Source: Brevundimonas mediterranea
GTDB lineage: Bacteria; Pseudomonadota; Alphaproteobacteria; Caulobacterales; Caulobacteraceae
DNA length: 64,000 nucleotides
NCBI RefSeq assembly: GCF_014196125.1
Contig: NZ_JACIDA010000002.1
Coordinates: 944,494 to 1,008,493, forward strand
Direction: 5' to 3'
In this document: positions 49,338 through 58,096 of the stretch, in pieces
How the letters are laid out: each line of letters opens with the position of its first letter
Numbering within the stretch: position 1 is the first letter of the stretch
Notes under the pieces: generated by a model
What the model was told of the DNA's origin: nothing
The model's input: only the letters and a program-made list of their open reading frames with translations
The model's database searches: none
Position numbers and translations under genes: made by a program

Positions 49338-50861
49338 ATGACCGCATCCTTCTCTCTCGTCATGCCCGACCTCAGAGCGGTTTCCGACGAGGACCTTGAG
49401 TCCCTGCTGCCCCAGGCAGACGGCGCCTGGAGCCGGCAAACCAAGGCCCTGATGCTCAGCCTGGGCGCGCAAAAGCTCAATCTGAACAGCAACTGGGCCG
49501 AGGTCCGGCGTGACTGGGTCTGTAAGGCCTGTCAGCGCCGCAAGCCCGAGATCGCGCGGGTCAGCGATAACGGTGTCCTTCTGTGCCAGCTGGAATGGCA
49601 TCACGACCACCTGCGCGATCACGCCAAAAAGATGGTTGGCTCGTTGGTGAACACCGAGGACCGGACCCCGGAAGCCCGGGACCTTCGGCGCGGCGTCGAC
49701 GCCTGCAAGGACCTCACCATGCGGTTCTTCACCACCCTGATCTGCAACGACTGCAATACGGCCGAGGGGAAGGCCAAGGGCCGGCTCGGCGACCTGATCC
49801 CCAGCTATTTCAGCTTCTCGCCCCGCGAGATCATGCGCTTCATCCAGGTGAAGCCCAACCGGATGCATGGGATCGACGATGAGGCGGTCCGTGACGTCTG
49901 GAACGAGGTCGAGAGCGACGTCGCGGACCGGCTCGCCTTTCTCGACATCCTTGCGGGGCGTCTGAAAGCGGGAGGTCATCGCATCCAGGGCAATCCACCG
50001 CAGTTCTGGAGCCCACACGTCCTGACGTCGATCGTGCCCCGCCTCGCATCGCAGCAGGGCCACGACGCAGAAAGCCTTTATCGGATACCCGGCATCGTTT
50101 CGGAGCGCTCGGTTCGTCACGACGGCTTTGGAATTTCGCCCCGTCTCAAGCGGACCGGCTCGCGAAGACCGAGCCTCGAAGACCTCGCGGCCTTCAGGAC
50201 CTCCCAAGGCGTCGAGACACCCTGGCGGCGGGTCGTCCCGGACTGGCGGTGCGAGGTCTGCCGGCGCGATCGGAGCGAGGCGCTCCGACTTTCGGGAAAG
50301 GGCAAATGGACGGGACGCCTGCATCGTCACATGGTTTTCACGGCCGAGCGCGATCCCCAGGCCTTGTTCTGGCGCGTCGGGGACGAGAGCTGGATGGGGG
50401 CGTTCCGATCCTATCGGGTCGTGTACATCTGTCAGGACTGCCGCCAGGTCGTGACGGACCTGCGATCGATCGACGCCTCGTATTCGGAGAATGCGCTGAG
50501 CGTCTCCGATCTTCGTGATCTCGTGACCGATATCGCGCCCAACCGAAAACACGACGTCGACCTCCCGGCTGCGCGAGCGCGCGCAGATGAGAACTCTGAG
50601 TATCTGGGGCTGATCGACGACTACAACCGGCATCGGTCCCAGAGCATCAGCCTGACCATCGAACTGACCACCCTGACGGGGGAGTTCCGGATGGGCCAGG
50701 AGGAGGCGCTCATCGAACTGACGCCGCTCGCCTGGGCGCCCCGCTTTTCTGACGATCAACTCCGGGAACGACTCGACTGGCTGCTCCTGGAGGGGCGTCG
50801 GCTCAGGCGCGAAGACCTCGAACGTGATGCGGACCTTCTTCCAATGGAGCCCCGAGCCTGA
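49338..50861 (+). CDS. Protein with two HNH-like zinc-finger nuclease cores, unknown family
   Basis: 507 residues. The first unit has VCKACQ (Cys62, Cys65), LEWHHDH (His88-His91) and LICNDCNTAEGK (Cys136, Cys139, Asn140), the full layout of an HNH nuclease with structural CxxC pairs. The second unit (about 300-372) repeats CEVC, a GRLHRHMVF histidine segment and ICQDC, but lacks the double-His/Asp core, so it may be a decayed duplicate. A beta-rich C-terminus follows. It sits 100 bases before the operator array of the winged-helix/NTase pair. A DNA-cutting defence effector is inferred. Confidence 0.6.
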   Translation: MTASFSLVMPDLRAVSDEDLESLLPQADGAWSRQTKALMLSLGAQKLNLNSNWAEVRRDWVCKACQRRKPEIARVSDNGVLLCQLEWHHDHLRDHAKKMVGSLVNTEDRTPEARDLRRGVDACKDLTMRFFTTLICNDCNTAEGKAKGRLGDLIPSYFSFSPREIMRFIQVKPNRMHGIDDEAVRDVWNEVESDVADRLAFLDILAGRLKAGGHRIQGNPPQFWSPHVLTSIVPRLASQQGHDAESLYRIPGIVSERSVRHDGFGISPRLKRTGSRRPSLEDLAAFRTSQGVETPWRRVVPDWRCEVCRRDRSEALRLSGKGKWTGRLHRHMVFTAERDPQALFWRVGDESWMGAFRSYRVVYICQDCRQVVTDLRSIDASYSENALSVSDLRDLVTDIAPNRKHDVDLPAARARADENSEYLGLIDDYNRHRSQSISLTIELTTLTGEFRMGQEEALIELTPLAWAPRFSDDQLRERLDWLLLEGRRLRREDLERDADLLPMEPRA

Positions 50862-50917
50862 CGTTAGCGGATTGGAGGCGCGGACCGGTGCCTGAAACGC
50901 CGCCACGACAACAATAA

Positions 50918-50970
50918 TAACATTAGATTGAATGGTAACATTGCCAGTGTTATCGTGCAGTCCAATGTTA
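50918..50970. promoter_or_regulatory. Four TAACATT-type half-sites at the winged-helix gene start
   Basis: TAACATT at 50918 and 50936 face AGTGTTA at 50946 and AATGTTA at 50964. The inner two form GGTAACATT...AGTGTTATC. The array is AT-rich against a GC-rich background and spans two possible start codons (50932, 50965). This fits autorepression by the downstream winged-helix protein. Confidence 0.6.
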
Positions 50971-51987
50971 TCGAACGTGACATCTTTTGGGAGCCTGGGC
51001 CGTCTTTTCGAAGATGCGGCGGCCTACGTCACGCAGCTGTTCGACATCCGATTGACGTTCAAAGACGCCGACGTACGCCTCCTGCCGTTCTTCCTGACGG
51101 ATCGCTATCGTCTCGCCGAAACGAGCCTATTCGGACGAAAGCTGCTCATTCTCGCTACGCCCGGCCAGGACGCGGAAACGCCGGCGACGATCGCCAAACA
51201 TATCCAGACCGCCCGCTCGACATCGGACGCGTTCGTGGTTGTCTTCCTGACCGACGCCCTGAGCTCGGCCAACCGCCAGCGTCTTATCCAGCAGGGCGTC
51301 AACTTCATCGTTCCCGGCAATCAGCTGTTCCTGCCCGAGCTCGGCGCCGATCTGCGCGAGTATTTCCGGTCCGAGGTCCGGCCGGCCGTGGAACAGTTGA
51401 CGCCGGCCGCCCAGGTCGTGGTCCTGGCCTCGTTGCTTCGTGAGGACCTCGATGGCCAGACGCCCAAGTCCCTGGCCGAGCGGTTTCAATATTCCGCCAT
51501 GAGCACCGGGCGGGTGGTTGATGAACTGCAGCGGCACGGCATTCTCAGCATCGATGTTCGCGGCCGGGAGCGTCGCATCGCTTTCAAGCAGGAGGGCGAC
51601 GACCTCTGGCGGGCAGTCCGTGATTTGCTTCAGTCGCCCGTCCGCGCCCGTCGCCTGGTCAGGCCGTTTCCCGAGGTCCGTGCGTTGCCGCTGGCCGGGG
51701 AATCCGCTTTGTCGGATTACACCCTCCTCGGTCCTCCCGTTCATGAAACCCGGGCGGTCTCCGCACGTCAGTGGAAGGGGCTGGTCTACCAGCACGACCT
51801 TCAGCCGGCCGACGATCGGGACCCGGAAGCCATCCGCATCGAAACCTGGTCCTACGATCCCCGTCTGCTTTGCCATCATGGTCCGGTCGTGGATCGCCTC
51901 TCCCTGTATCTCAGCCTGGAGGACCGTCACGACGAACGCCTCGATCAGGCCGTCGACACCCTCATGGAGCCCTTCGGATGGTCGTAG
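50965..51987 (+). CDS. Winged-helix protein paired with a nucleotidyltransferase (antitoxin-like)
   Basis: 340 residues from ATG 50965; 351 if ATG 50932 is used, but that start would place codons within the operator array. The N-terminal part has INFIVPGNQ-type sequence (GVNFIVPGNQLFLPELGADLREYF, about 115-138), seen in proteins encoded next to AbiEii-like NTases. A MarR-like winged helix follows at about 150-210 (SLAERFQYSAMSTGRVVDELQRHGIL). It overlaps the NTase gene by 10 bases. Likely role: repressor and antitoxin of a two-gene module. No ribosome site is evident, so leaderless initiation is possible. Confidence 0.7.
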   Translation: MLSNVTSFGSLGRLFEDAAAYVTQLFDIRLTFKDADVRLLPFFLTDRYRLAETSLFGRKLLILATPGQDAETPATIAKHIQTARSTSDAFVVVFLTDALSSANRQRLIQQGVNFIVPGNQLFLPELGADLREYFRSEVRPAVEQLTPAAQVVVLASLLREDLDGQTPKSLAERFQYSAMSTGRVVDELQRHGILSIDVRGRERRIAFKQEGDDLWRAVRDLLQSPVRARRLVRPFPEVRALPLAGESALSDYTLLGPPVHETRAVSARQWKGLVYQHDLQPADDRDPEAIRIETWSYDPRLLCHHGPVVDRLSLYLSLEDRHDERLDQAVDTLMEPFGWS

Positions 51988-52736
51988 GCATTGATGTGTT
52001 CAAGGCGGCCTTCGTTGGATTTGAAGATCAGTACACATTGATCGGCGGCGCGGCGGCCGAAATCCATATGACCGGCGCCGGTCTGCCGTTCCGACCGACC
52101 AAGGACCTCGACCTGGTCCTCTGTCTCGAGGCCCTGAAGCCGGAGTTCGTCCGATCCTTCTGGGCCTTCATCGACGTCGGCGGCTACCAGACCCGCGAAC
52201 GCAGCGACGGTGCGAGGGATTTCTTCCGGTTCACCCATCCCTCCGACAAGATCTATCCGGCGATGATCGAGCTGTTCTCGCGGTTGCCCGATGTCATCAC
52301 TGTGCCGGAGGGCGCGCGCCTCACGCCCATACCGCTGGACGGGACGGTCGAGAGCCTGTCAGCCATGCTGCTCGACGACGCCTATTACGCGTTGCTCAAG
52401 GACGGAACGACGGAGATAGACGGCGTCCCTGTCATCGACGTCCAGACCCTCATTCCCTTCAAGGCGTTCGCCTACAACAACCTGGCGCGCGACCGGGCGG
52501 ACGGCCAGCAGGTCGATAGCCGCAATGTCACCAAGCATCGCAACGATGTGTTCAAGCTCCTTCAGCTGTTGGGGCCGGCGGTTACCCTGGCGCTCCCGGA
52601 TGGAATCGCCGCCGATCTGCGGGCCTTTGTCGAAGCGGTCGAGGCGGACAAAACCTTCGATCCGAAGGCGCTGAAACTCACGCCGCCTGACGCGGGGCAA
52701 CTCGTCGCGCGGCTCAAGGCCGTCTACAACCTCTAG
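51978..52736 (+). CDS. AbiEii-like nucleotidyltransferase (putative toxin)
   Basis: 252 residues of the NTase superfamily. The core is YTLIGGAAAEIHM followed by RPTKDLDLVL with Asp43 and Asp45 as metal ligands. A third acidic strand is probably in KIYPAMIELF, and IPFKAFAYNNLARDR resembles the lysine/arginine helix of AbiEii/MenT-type enzymes. Such enzymes modify tRNA or proteins and abort phage growth. It starts within the winged-helix gene, and its stop is 20 bases before the SPARTA TIR gene. Confidence 0.78.
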   Translation: MVVGIDVFKAAFVGFEDQYTLIGGAAAEIHMTGAGLPFRPTKDLDLVLCLEALKPEFVRSFWAFIDVGGYQTRERSDGARDFFRFTHPSDKIYPAMIELFSRLPDVITVPEGARLTPIPLDGTVESLSAMLLDDAYYALLKDGTTEIDGVPVIDVQTLIPFKAFAYNNLARDRADGQQVDSRNVTKHRNDVFKLLQLLGPAVTLALPDGIAADLRAFVEAVEADKTFDPKALKLTPPDAGQLVARLKAVYNL

Positions 52737-52756
52737 CGAGATCGCGACGGCGAAGC

Positions 52757-54283
52757 GTGCGACGGATCAACAAACAGCGCGGCGGAACAAAACAGGAAGA
52801 GTATTGGAAATCACGCTATGGTTCCCGAGTTATTCCATCATCCGTGACCTCGCCATCGCCTCAAACGGACTCCGGACCCGGCCGTCGCCTCGTCTTTATC
52901 AGCCATGCCAATCCGGAGGAGAACGATTTCGTCCGATGGCTCGGCGTTCAACTCGCCAGCGCAGGCTATGAAGTCTGGTCGGATGTCACCAAGCTGATCG
53001 GCGGGGAGCTGTTCTGGGACGACATCGAAGAGGCCATTCGCCATCACACGGCGAAATTCATCCTCGTCGTTTCCGCCGCCGCCTTGAACAAGGAGGGCGT
53101 GAAAGACGAAATCCACCTCGCCGTCACGGTGGAGCGCAGCGACAAGATCGCCAATTTCCTCCTGCCGGTCAGGGTCGACGATGTCCCCTTTTCCGACTTC
53201 AAAGCCAATATCGCCCGCAAGAACGTCATCGACTTCAAGGCCGGATGGGCTCCCGCCCTGGCGAGAGTCTTTCAGGTCCTTGAGCGTGACGGCGTGCCGA
53301 AGGGCGCAATCGCTCCGGCTGACGTCGCAGCCTGGTGCCTCCGACGGTCCGACGCCGATCAAATGCCCCGGATCGAGCCCGAGCAGCTCTATTCGAACTG
53401 GCTCCCAATTGCCGCGATGCCTCCCCAAGTGTCCCTCTTCTCGCTCGGCGTCGCCGAGACGGCGGTCTCGAGCGTCATGTCCGAGACCCGTCTCCCCTGG
53501 TTCAAATACTTCAGGCTGGTGGGGACGTTCGGCACGGAAGTGGACCTGAAGCTCGCGCTGCCGGAACAGGTCATCGAGCGTCGCTACACCTTGCCGCTGG
53601 AAGACATGTTGGCCGGGATGCCGGCGGCGATGCCCGGCGTCAAACGCGCGGACGCCCGGCGCATGGTCGTCAATCTCCTGCGGCAATCCTGGAACAACGC
53701 CATGGCGGCCAAGGGATTGTCCGCGTTCGAGATGGCCGACAACTCGGTCGCATGGTTCTTCACCAAGGACCTGATCGAAAAGGACACCGCCTATTTTGTC
53801 GATCACACCGGCAAACGCAGGCGCAAGGCCATGGTGGGCCGTAGTCAGAAACGCGGGGTTTATTGGCACCTCGGCTTCATCGCCAAGCCCGTCATGACGG
53901 ACACGCCCCATTTCGTCATGAAGGCGGCCATCATCTTCTCGCACGACGGCAAGACGCCGCTCGACAGCGTGGAGAAGATGCACAAGCTCCGGCGCGGTTT
54001 TTGCCGAAACTGGTGGAACGGACAATGGCGCGACCTGATGCTGGCCTACGTGGCTTGGATCGGTGACGAGGACGGCCATCTGAAGCTGCCGATGGGCGAT
54101 TTCGCAGAGGTGGTCGTGGATGCGCGGCCAGTCCTGTTTGAATCGCCGGTCTCTTGCGCCGATCCCGCCGTAAAATCCCGGGCCGTGGTCCCGGACGATG
54201 AGGACGAAACGCCTCCGGAGGCGCCGGTGGAACCGGACGAGGCCTTCGAGATCGCGGGCCTCGCGGAGTCCGCAGATGACTGA
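52757..54283 (+). CDS. SPARTA TIR-APAZ protein
   Basis: 508 residues from GTG 52757, or 479 from GTG 52844; the TIR domain starts after both. The TIR NADase domain (about 43-180) has RRLVFISHANPEEN, GYEVWSDVTKLIGGELFWDDIEEAI with the acidic catalytic segment, and FILVVSAAAL. The C-terminal APAZ region has DNSVAWFFTKDLIEKD, GVYWHLGFIAKPVM and RRGFCRNWWNGQWRDLMLAY. In characterised SPARTA systems, guide-loaded Argonaute recognises invader DNA and the TIR domain degrades NAD(P)+, killing the cell. It overlaps the Argonaute gene by eight bases, the standard arrangement. Confidence 0.9.
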   Translation: MRRINKQRGGTKQEEYWKSRYGSRVIPSSVTSPSPQTDSGPGRRLVFISHANPEENDFVRWLGVQLASAGYEVWSDVTKLIGGELFWDDIEEAIRHHTAKFILVVSAAALNKEGVKDEIHLAVTVERSDKIANFLLPVRVDDVPFSDFKANIARKNVIDFKAGWAPALARVFQVLERDGVPKGAIAPADVAAWCLRRSDADQMPRIEPEQLYSNWLPIAAMPPQVSLFSLGVAETAVSSVMSETRLPWFKYFRLVGTFGTEVDLKLALPEQVIERRYTLPLEDMLAGMPAAMPGVKRADARRMVVNLLRQSWNNAMAAKGLSAFEMADNSVAWFFTKDLIEKDTAYFVDHTGKRRRKAMVGRSQKRGVYWHLGFIAKPVMTDTPHFVMKAAIIFSHDGKTPLDSVEKMHKLRRGFCRNWWNGQWRDLMLAYVAWIGDEDGHLKLPMGDFAEVVVDARPVLFESPVSCADPAVKSRAVVPDDEDETPPEAPVEPDEAFEIAGLAESADD

Positions 54284-55796
54284 TCCGATCCAGGGCCTGC
54301 AGATCCTGACGGAGCCGCTACTCCAGTTCGGACACGGCCAGATGCTGCCCGACCCTAAGGATGGTCTGTTCCTTTTCGGCCCCATGATCGACGAGGCCAA
54401 ACCCGCTGAAATGAGAGTCGGCGTCATCGGCACGGACGAAGGGATCGCGCGGTACAAGAAGTGGGTGGCTCAGATCACGGGATATATCCCGGCCGCAAAG
54501 GCGGAGCAGCATCACCTGGCGTTTCCGGGCTTCGAAGCAGCCTTCAAGACCAAATGGCCCGCCAACCCCGTCGCGACCATCTCGATTTCAGCGGCGGCCT
54601 TGTCGAGCACAGTCCGGATCCCGGACGGCCACGAACGCGTGTACAAGACCGTCGATCTCTTCGACCAGGCCATTCGCAAGTTCCTCCGCGAGGAGGACAG
54701 CGTTCCGGCGGTCTGGTTTGTCGTGATACCGGACGACGTACACCGTTTCTGTCGGCCGAAGTCGATCGTTCCCTTGCCCGAACGGACCCGAACCAGCCAA
54801 CGGTTCTCCGCCCGTACGGCGCGGAACTTCGTAAAGGCGCCGTCGATGTTCGCAGAGGACAACGCCGCCGCCGAGCCCTACCGGTACGAGGTCGATTTCC
54901 ACAACCAGCTCAAGGCGCGGCTGCTCGATCAGAAGGTGGTTCTTCAGATCGTCCGGGAATCAACGATCGATCCGGAGGGCGTCAATGCGCTCGGCGGCAA
55001 GCCGCGGATGCTCCAGGATCCCGCCAACATCGCCTGGAACCTGTCGACGACCGCCTTCTTCAAGGCCGGGGGGCGCCCCTGGGCGTTAGCGGGTGTCAGA
55101 GAGGACGTCTGCTACATCGGTCTCGTCTTCAAGAAGACCGATACCGCCGGATCGCCAGGGAACGCCTGCTGCGGCGCCCAGATGTTTCTCGGATCCGGAG
55201 ACGGCGTCGTGTTCAAGGGCGCCGTGGGGCCCTGGTATTCCCTGACGACGTCCGAGTTTCACCTCGATGAGGCGAAGGCGAAGGAGATCGCCGGCCTGGT
55301 GGTCGAGGCCTACATCGCCAAGCACGGCCGCCCACCCAAGGAGCTCTTCATTCACGCCAAGCAGCATTTCAACGAGGCTGAATGGCGGGGCTTTTCCAGC
55401 GCCGTGGGACCTGACACACGGCTCGTCGGCGTACGGATTCAGACGACGCGCGAGATCAAACTCTTCCGTCAGGGACGGAGCCCTGTCCTGCGCGGAACGG
55501 CTCTGACGGTCAGCCCGCGCAAGGGCTATTTGTGGACCATCGGCTTCGTGCCCGATCTCCAGACCTATCCCGGGCGCGAAGCGCCCAACCCGCTGTCCAT
55601 CGAAGTGACCAAGGGCGACGCGGATCTGACCCAGGTCATGCAAGACGTCCTCGGTCTCACCAAGTTGAACTTCAATGCCTGCATCTACGGAGATGGTACG
55701 CCGGTGACCTTGAGGTTTGCAGACGACGTCGGCGAAATCCTGACCGCCGCGCCAATCGCCAACCTGCCGCCTTTGCCCTTCAAGCACTACATCTGA
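54276..55796 (+). CDS. Short prokaryotic Argonaute of a SPARTA system
   Basis: 506 residues with only MID and PIWI lobes. The MID segment VDFHNQLKARLLDQ (about 206) matches the guide 5'-end pocket of short Agos, and the PIWI segment is PPKELFIHAKQHFNEAEWRGF (about 352-372). No RNase-H-like DEDX tetrad was recognised, as expected for catalytically inactive short Agos. It pairs with the TIR-APAZ protein encoded directly upstream and senses RNA-guided target DNA. The ATG overlaps the previous stop region, implying coupled translation and a 1:1 complex. Confidence 0.9.
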   Translation: MTDPIQGLQILTEPLLQFGHGQMLPDPKDGLFLFGPMIDEAKPAEMRVGVIGTDEGIARYKKWVAQITGYIPAAKAEQHHLAFPGFEAAFKTKWPANPVATISISAAALSSTVRIPDGHERVYKTVDLFDQAIRKFLREEDSVPAVWFVVIPDDVHRFCRPKSIVPLPERTRTSQRFSARTARNFVKAPSMFAEDNAAAEPYRYEVDFHNQLKARLLDQKVVLQIVRESTIDPEGVNALGGKPRMLQDPANIAWNLSTTAFFKAGGRPWALAGVREDVCYIGLVFKKTDTAGSPGNACCGAQMFLGSGDGVVFKGAVGPWYSLTTSEFHLDEAKAKEIAGLVVEAYIAKHGRPPKELFIHAKQHFNEAEWRGFSSAVGPDTRLVGVRIQTTREIKLFRQGRSPVLRGTALTVSPRKGYLWTIGFVPDLQTYPGREAPNPLSIEVTKGDADLTQVMQDVLGLTKLNFNACIYGDGTPVTLRFADDVGEILTAAPIANLPPLPFKHYI

Positions 55797-55902
55797 ACGC
55801 TGCGCACAGCCGCAGCTCTGGCCTCGCACGTGGGGTGGGAGCAAGCCCTTGACGGAAACACCCACTTCGTGGAAGTTAAAACTCCAGAGAGTGAGAGTTT
55901 AC

Positions 55903-56703
55903 ATGGGGCGCCCTTCGAGATCGACACAGGACTTACTGACCTCGCGCGAAGTGGCGTTGGCGGTGGATATTACGCCGCGCAATTTCGCGCTGCTCCACGA
56001 TCAGGGACTCGCGCCAAGAGCGCGGGACAGCGTTTCGGGCAAGGCGGGCGCGCGGGTCTACGACGGCGTCGGGCTGGCGCACGCCGCGCTGATCGGAGCG
56101 CTCCACCTCAGCGGTCTCGAGCTCCTGGTCGCCGGCCGGTTGGCCGCCGCCTTCGCGGACCAGTTCGACTTGAGCTACGGCAAGCTCCCCTCAAACCTTG
56201 GGGCCTATATCCACGCGCCGCTCAATCCGCAGTCGGGCTACAGGCCGTGGGACGACGAGCCGGGCGAAGCACCGATCGATACGGATCAGGACTACTGGCT
56301 CCATGAAAGGCTCCGGAACCGGTCGGGCCTGTATCAGCCTGCGACGGCGCTGACCGGCGATTTCATCATCGACATCGCAGACCACAGTTTCGTCACCACG
56401 GAGAACAAGGGGCGGGAAACGATCAAGGTGTTCTCGCCCGTCTCCGGCGGACTGCCCGCGAGCCCCGACTTCCGCATCGTCGGCCGGGGCTCGACCGCGC
56501 AGATCGTCGCGGTTCATGAGGAACTCGACAGTCTCGACGTCTTCAGCGATGCGCGGGCCGCCGACCAGTTGCGCCGCCTCGAACGAGACTATCTCGATGG
56601 CCGCGACAATGCGGTGACGCGCCTGCGCATCAATCTCTCCCTGGCGATCCGCAACGCGTTCGATCGCCTCCAGGATCAGCGGGCCAGCATTACCATGGGT
56701 TGA
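55903..56703 (+). CDS. MerR-like regulator downstream of SPARTA
   Basis: 266 residues. The N-terminal HTH is LLTSREVALAVDITPRNFALLHDQGLAP (about 9-36), resembling MerR, with a wing (GARVYDGVGLAHAALIGALHLSG). The C-terminal part is not a known effector domain (DFIIDIADHSFVTTENKGRE). AAACTC and GAGTTT form a dyad ten bases apart (55879-55900) just before ATG 55903, typical of autoregulation. An in-frame TTG at 55849 would place the dyad inside the gene. It may control the SPARTA genes; this is unproven. Confidence 0.65.
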   Translation: MGRPSRSTQDLLTSREVALAVDITPRNFALLHDQGLAPRARDSVSGKAGARVYDGVGLAHAALIGALHLSGLELLVAGRLAAAFADQFDLSYGKLPSNLGAYIHAPLNPQSGYRPWDDEPGEAPIDTDQDYWLHERLRNRSGLYQPATALTGDFIIDIADHSFVTTENKGRETIKVFSPVSGGLPASPDFRIVGRGSTAQIVAVHEELDSLDVFSDARAADQLRRLERDYLDGRDNAVTRLRINLSLAIRNAFDRLQDQRASITMG

Positions 56704-56750
56704 TCGCGCCCCGACGCCCAGCTGTTTTTCCCAGCGCCAGGCATCTCACG

Positions 56751-58037
56751 TCATGGCATCACTGATTCTTGGTCGCCAGCTTCACCCAAACGCCTGCGGG
56801 CCTCTTGCAAGGCGTGGCCCATGACTTGCCACCGCGCCATGGGGCCGCGCAGGTGAATGCCGTCCTTGCCGAGGTCGAGCATGACCCCGATCGAGAGCTG
56901 CATCTCCCTTCGCCCCGTGGAGGTTTCGAACGTGAGCATCGTTTCCGCATGCGAGCTGCTTGGGGTCGTGTCCTCGAACCGTAGGATGCGGAAATCCGTC
57001 AGCTTAAGCCCGCGCGCGTCGCGACGGGCTTCGTAGGCGAGCTTTCCGGCGCTCTTGCCGACGAGGTTGATTGATCGGCTCGACATCAGCATGAAGTTGC
57101 CGCTGGCCCAGCCGACCAGATAGTCGTGAAGCGCTTCTTCGGGCGAGCCGGGTTCCAGAACATGGGGCAGGCCAGGGAGGTCTCGGGCCGTCCAGGCGTC
57201 GAGTGCTTTTTTCTCCGCGTCTCGACGCGCTGCGCTGGTTACGGCCTCGTCGATAATGTCGCCAAAAGACTGTGAGGCCTTCTGTCGTTGGACCGCGATC
57301 CGTCCGGGCTCCTCGGCCTTCTCCTGCGCCCAATCGACCAAGGCCTGAAAAAGGTGCCAGGCCTTGGCGCAGGCGATCCGGTTCCCGTAGCCGCTATCAC
57401 GACCATGCAGGATGCCGTGGCGGTAGGGGATTGAGATCGGGTCCCCCGTCGTTTTGCTGCGTGGCGCCCTGATGAGACCGATCAGGGCGGGCAAGCCGGT
57501 CGGGTGACCGACGATGGAATCAAAGGCCGTGAGATCGGCGTGCTCGGAGAAGACGCTGAAGCCGCCGACGTCATAGGCCAGTCCGTCCGAGGCCATGAGC
57601 AGGAGTGGTGTGGCGGCGAGATAGCGGCCCTCAAGGAACAGCGCCTTGGCCTCTTCAAGCTGGGGCTTGCGCTCGTACACCTTGTGGAAGCGATGGGAGC
57701 GCATGATCAGGAATCTCAGCGTCGGCTCATCGAAGATTTCGGCCAGCAACTGCTCCGCATCGTCCGTCCTGCCTGCGGTCTTGAGCGCGATCGCGGATTC
57801 CATCGCCTCGGTAGGCATGCTTCCGCAGGTGACCCAACCCAGGCCCGAGAAGGCAGTGTTGAAACGGTCGGGCAAAGTCAGGACGCCGGCCTTGTCGACG
57901 ACCTCCGCGAGGGCTTTGGCGGCATCTGCCAAAGGGCCAACCGACGGCAGGATTCCGAGGCTCGCGATGAGACGCGCCGCCTCAGCCGCCTGCATCATCT
58001 CGGCTGCTGTCGGGTTGTCTGAGATTTTCTTGCCCAT
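56751..58037 (-). CDS. Large hypothetical protein with a HEPN-type RHGILHG motif
   Basis: 428 residues. The only clear motif is PYRHGILHGRDSGYGNR (Arg206 to His211), the R-x4-H site of Apea/DUF-type HEPN domains. It is preceded by a helical region (FDEPTLRFLIMRSHRFHKVYERK) and followed by a helical spacer and a beta-rich C-terminal domain (TMLTFETSTGRREMQLSIGVMLDLG) similar in layout to NTF2 folds. A stress- or phage-triggered RNase is possible. It reads toward the MerR-like gene and is downstream of the DUF5677-like gene on the same strand. Confidence 0.55.
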   Translation of the reverse strand: MGKKISDNPTAAEMMQAAEAARLIASLGILPSVGPLADAAKALAEVVDKAGVLTLPDRFNTAFSGLGWVTCGSMPTEAMESAIALKTAGRTDDAEQLLAEIFDEPTLRFLIMRSHRFHKVYERKPQLEEAKALFLEGRYLAATPLLLMASDGLAYDVGGFSVFSEHADLTAFDSIVGHPTGLPALIGLIRAPRSKTTGDPISIPYRHGILHGRDSGYGNRIACAKAWHLFQALVDWAQEKAEEPGRIAVQRQKASQSFGDIIDEAVTSAARRDAEKKALDAWTARDLPGLPHVLEPGSPEEALHDYLVGWASGNFMLMSSRSINLVGKSAGKLAYEARRDARGLKLTDFRILRFEDTTPSSSHAETMLTFETSTGRREMQLSIGVMLDLGKDGIHLRGPMARWQVMGHALQEARRRLGEAGDQESVMP

Positions 58038-58096
58038 GACGGATCGTAGCAGCCGATTCGTTTCGGCAACCGTTTTGTCGGAACGTCGCGGGGCCG

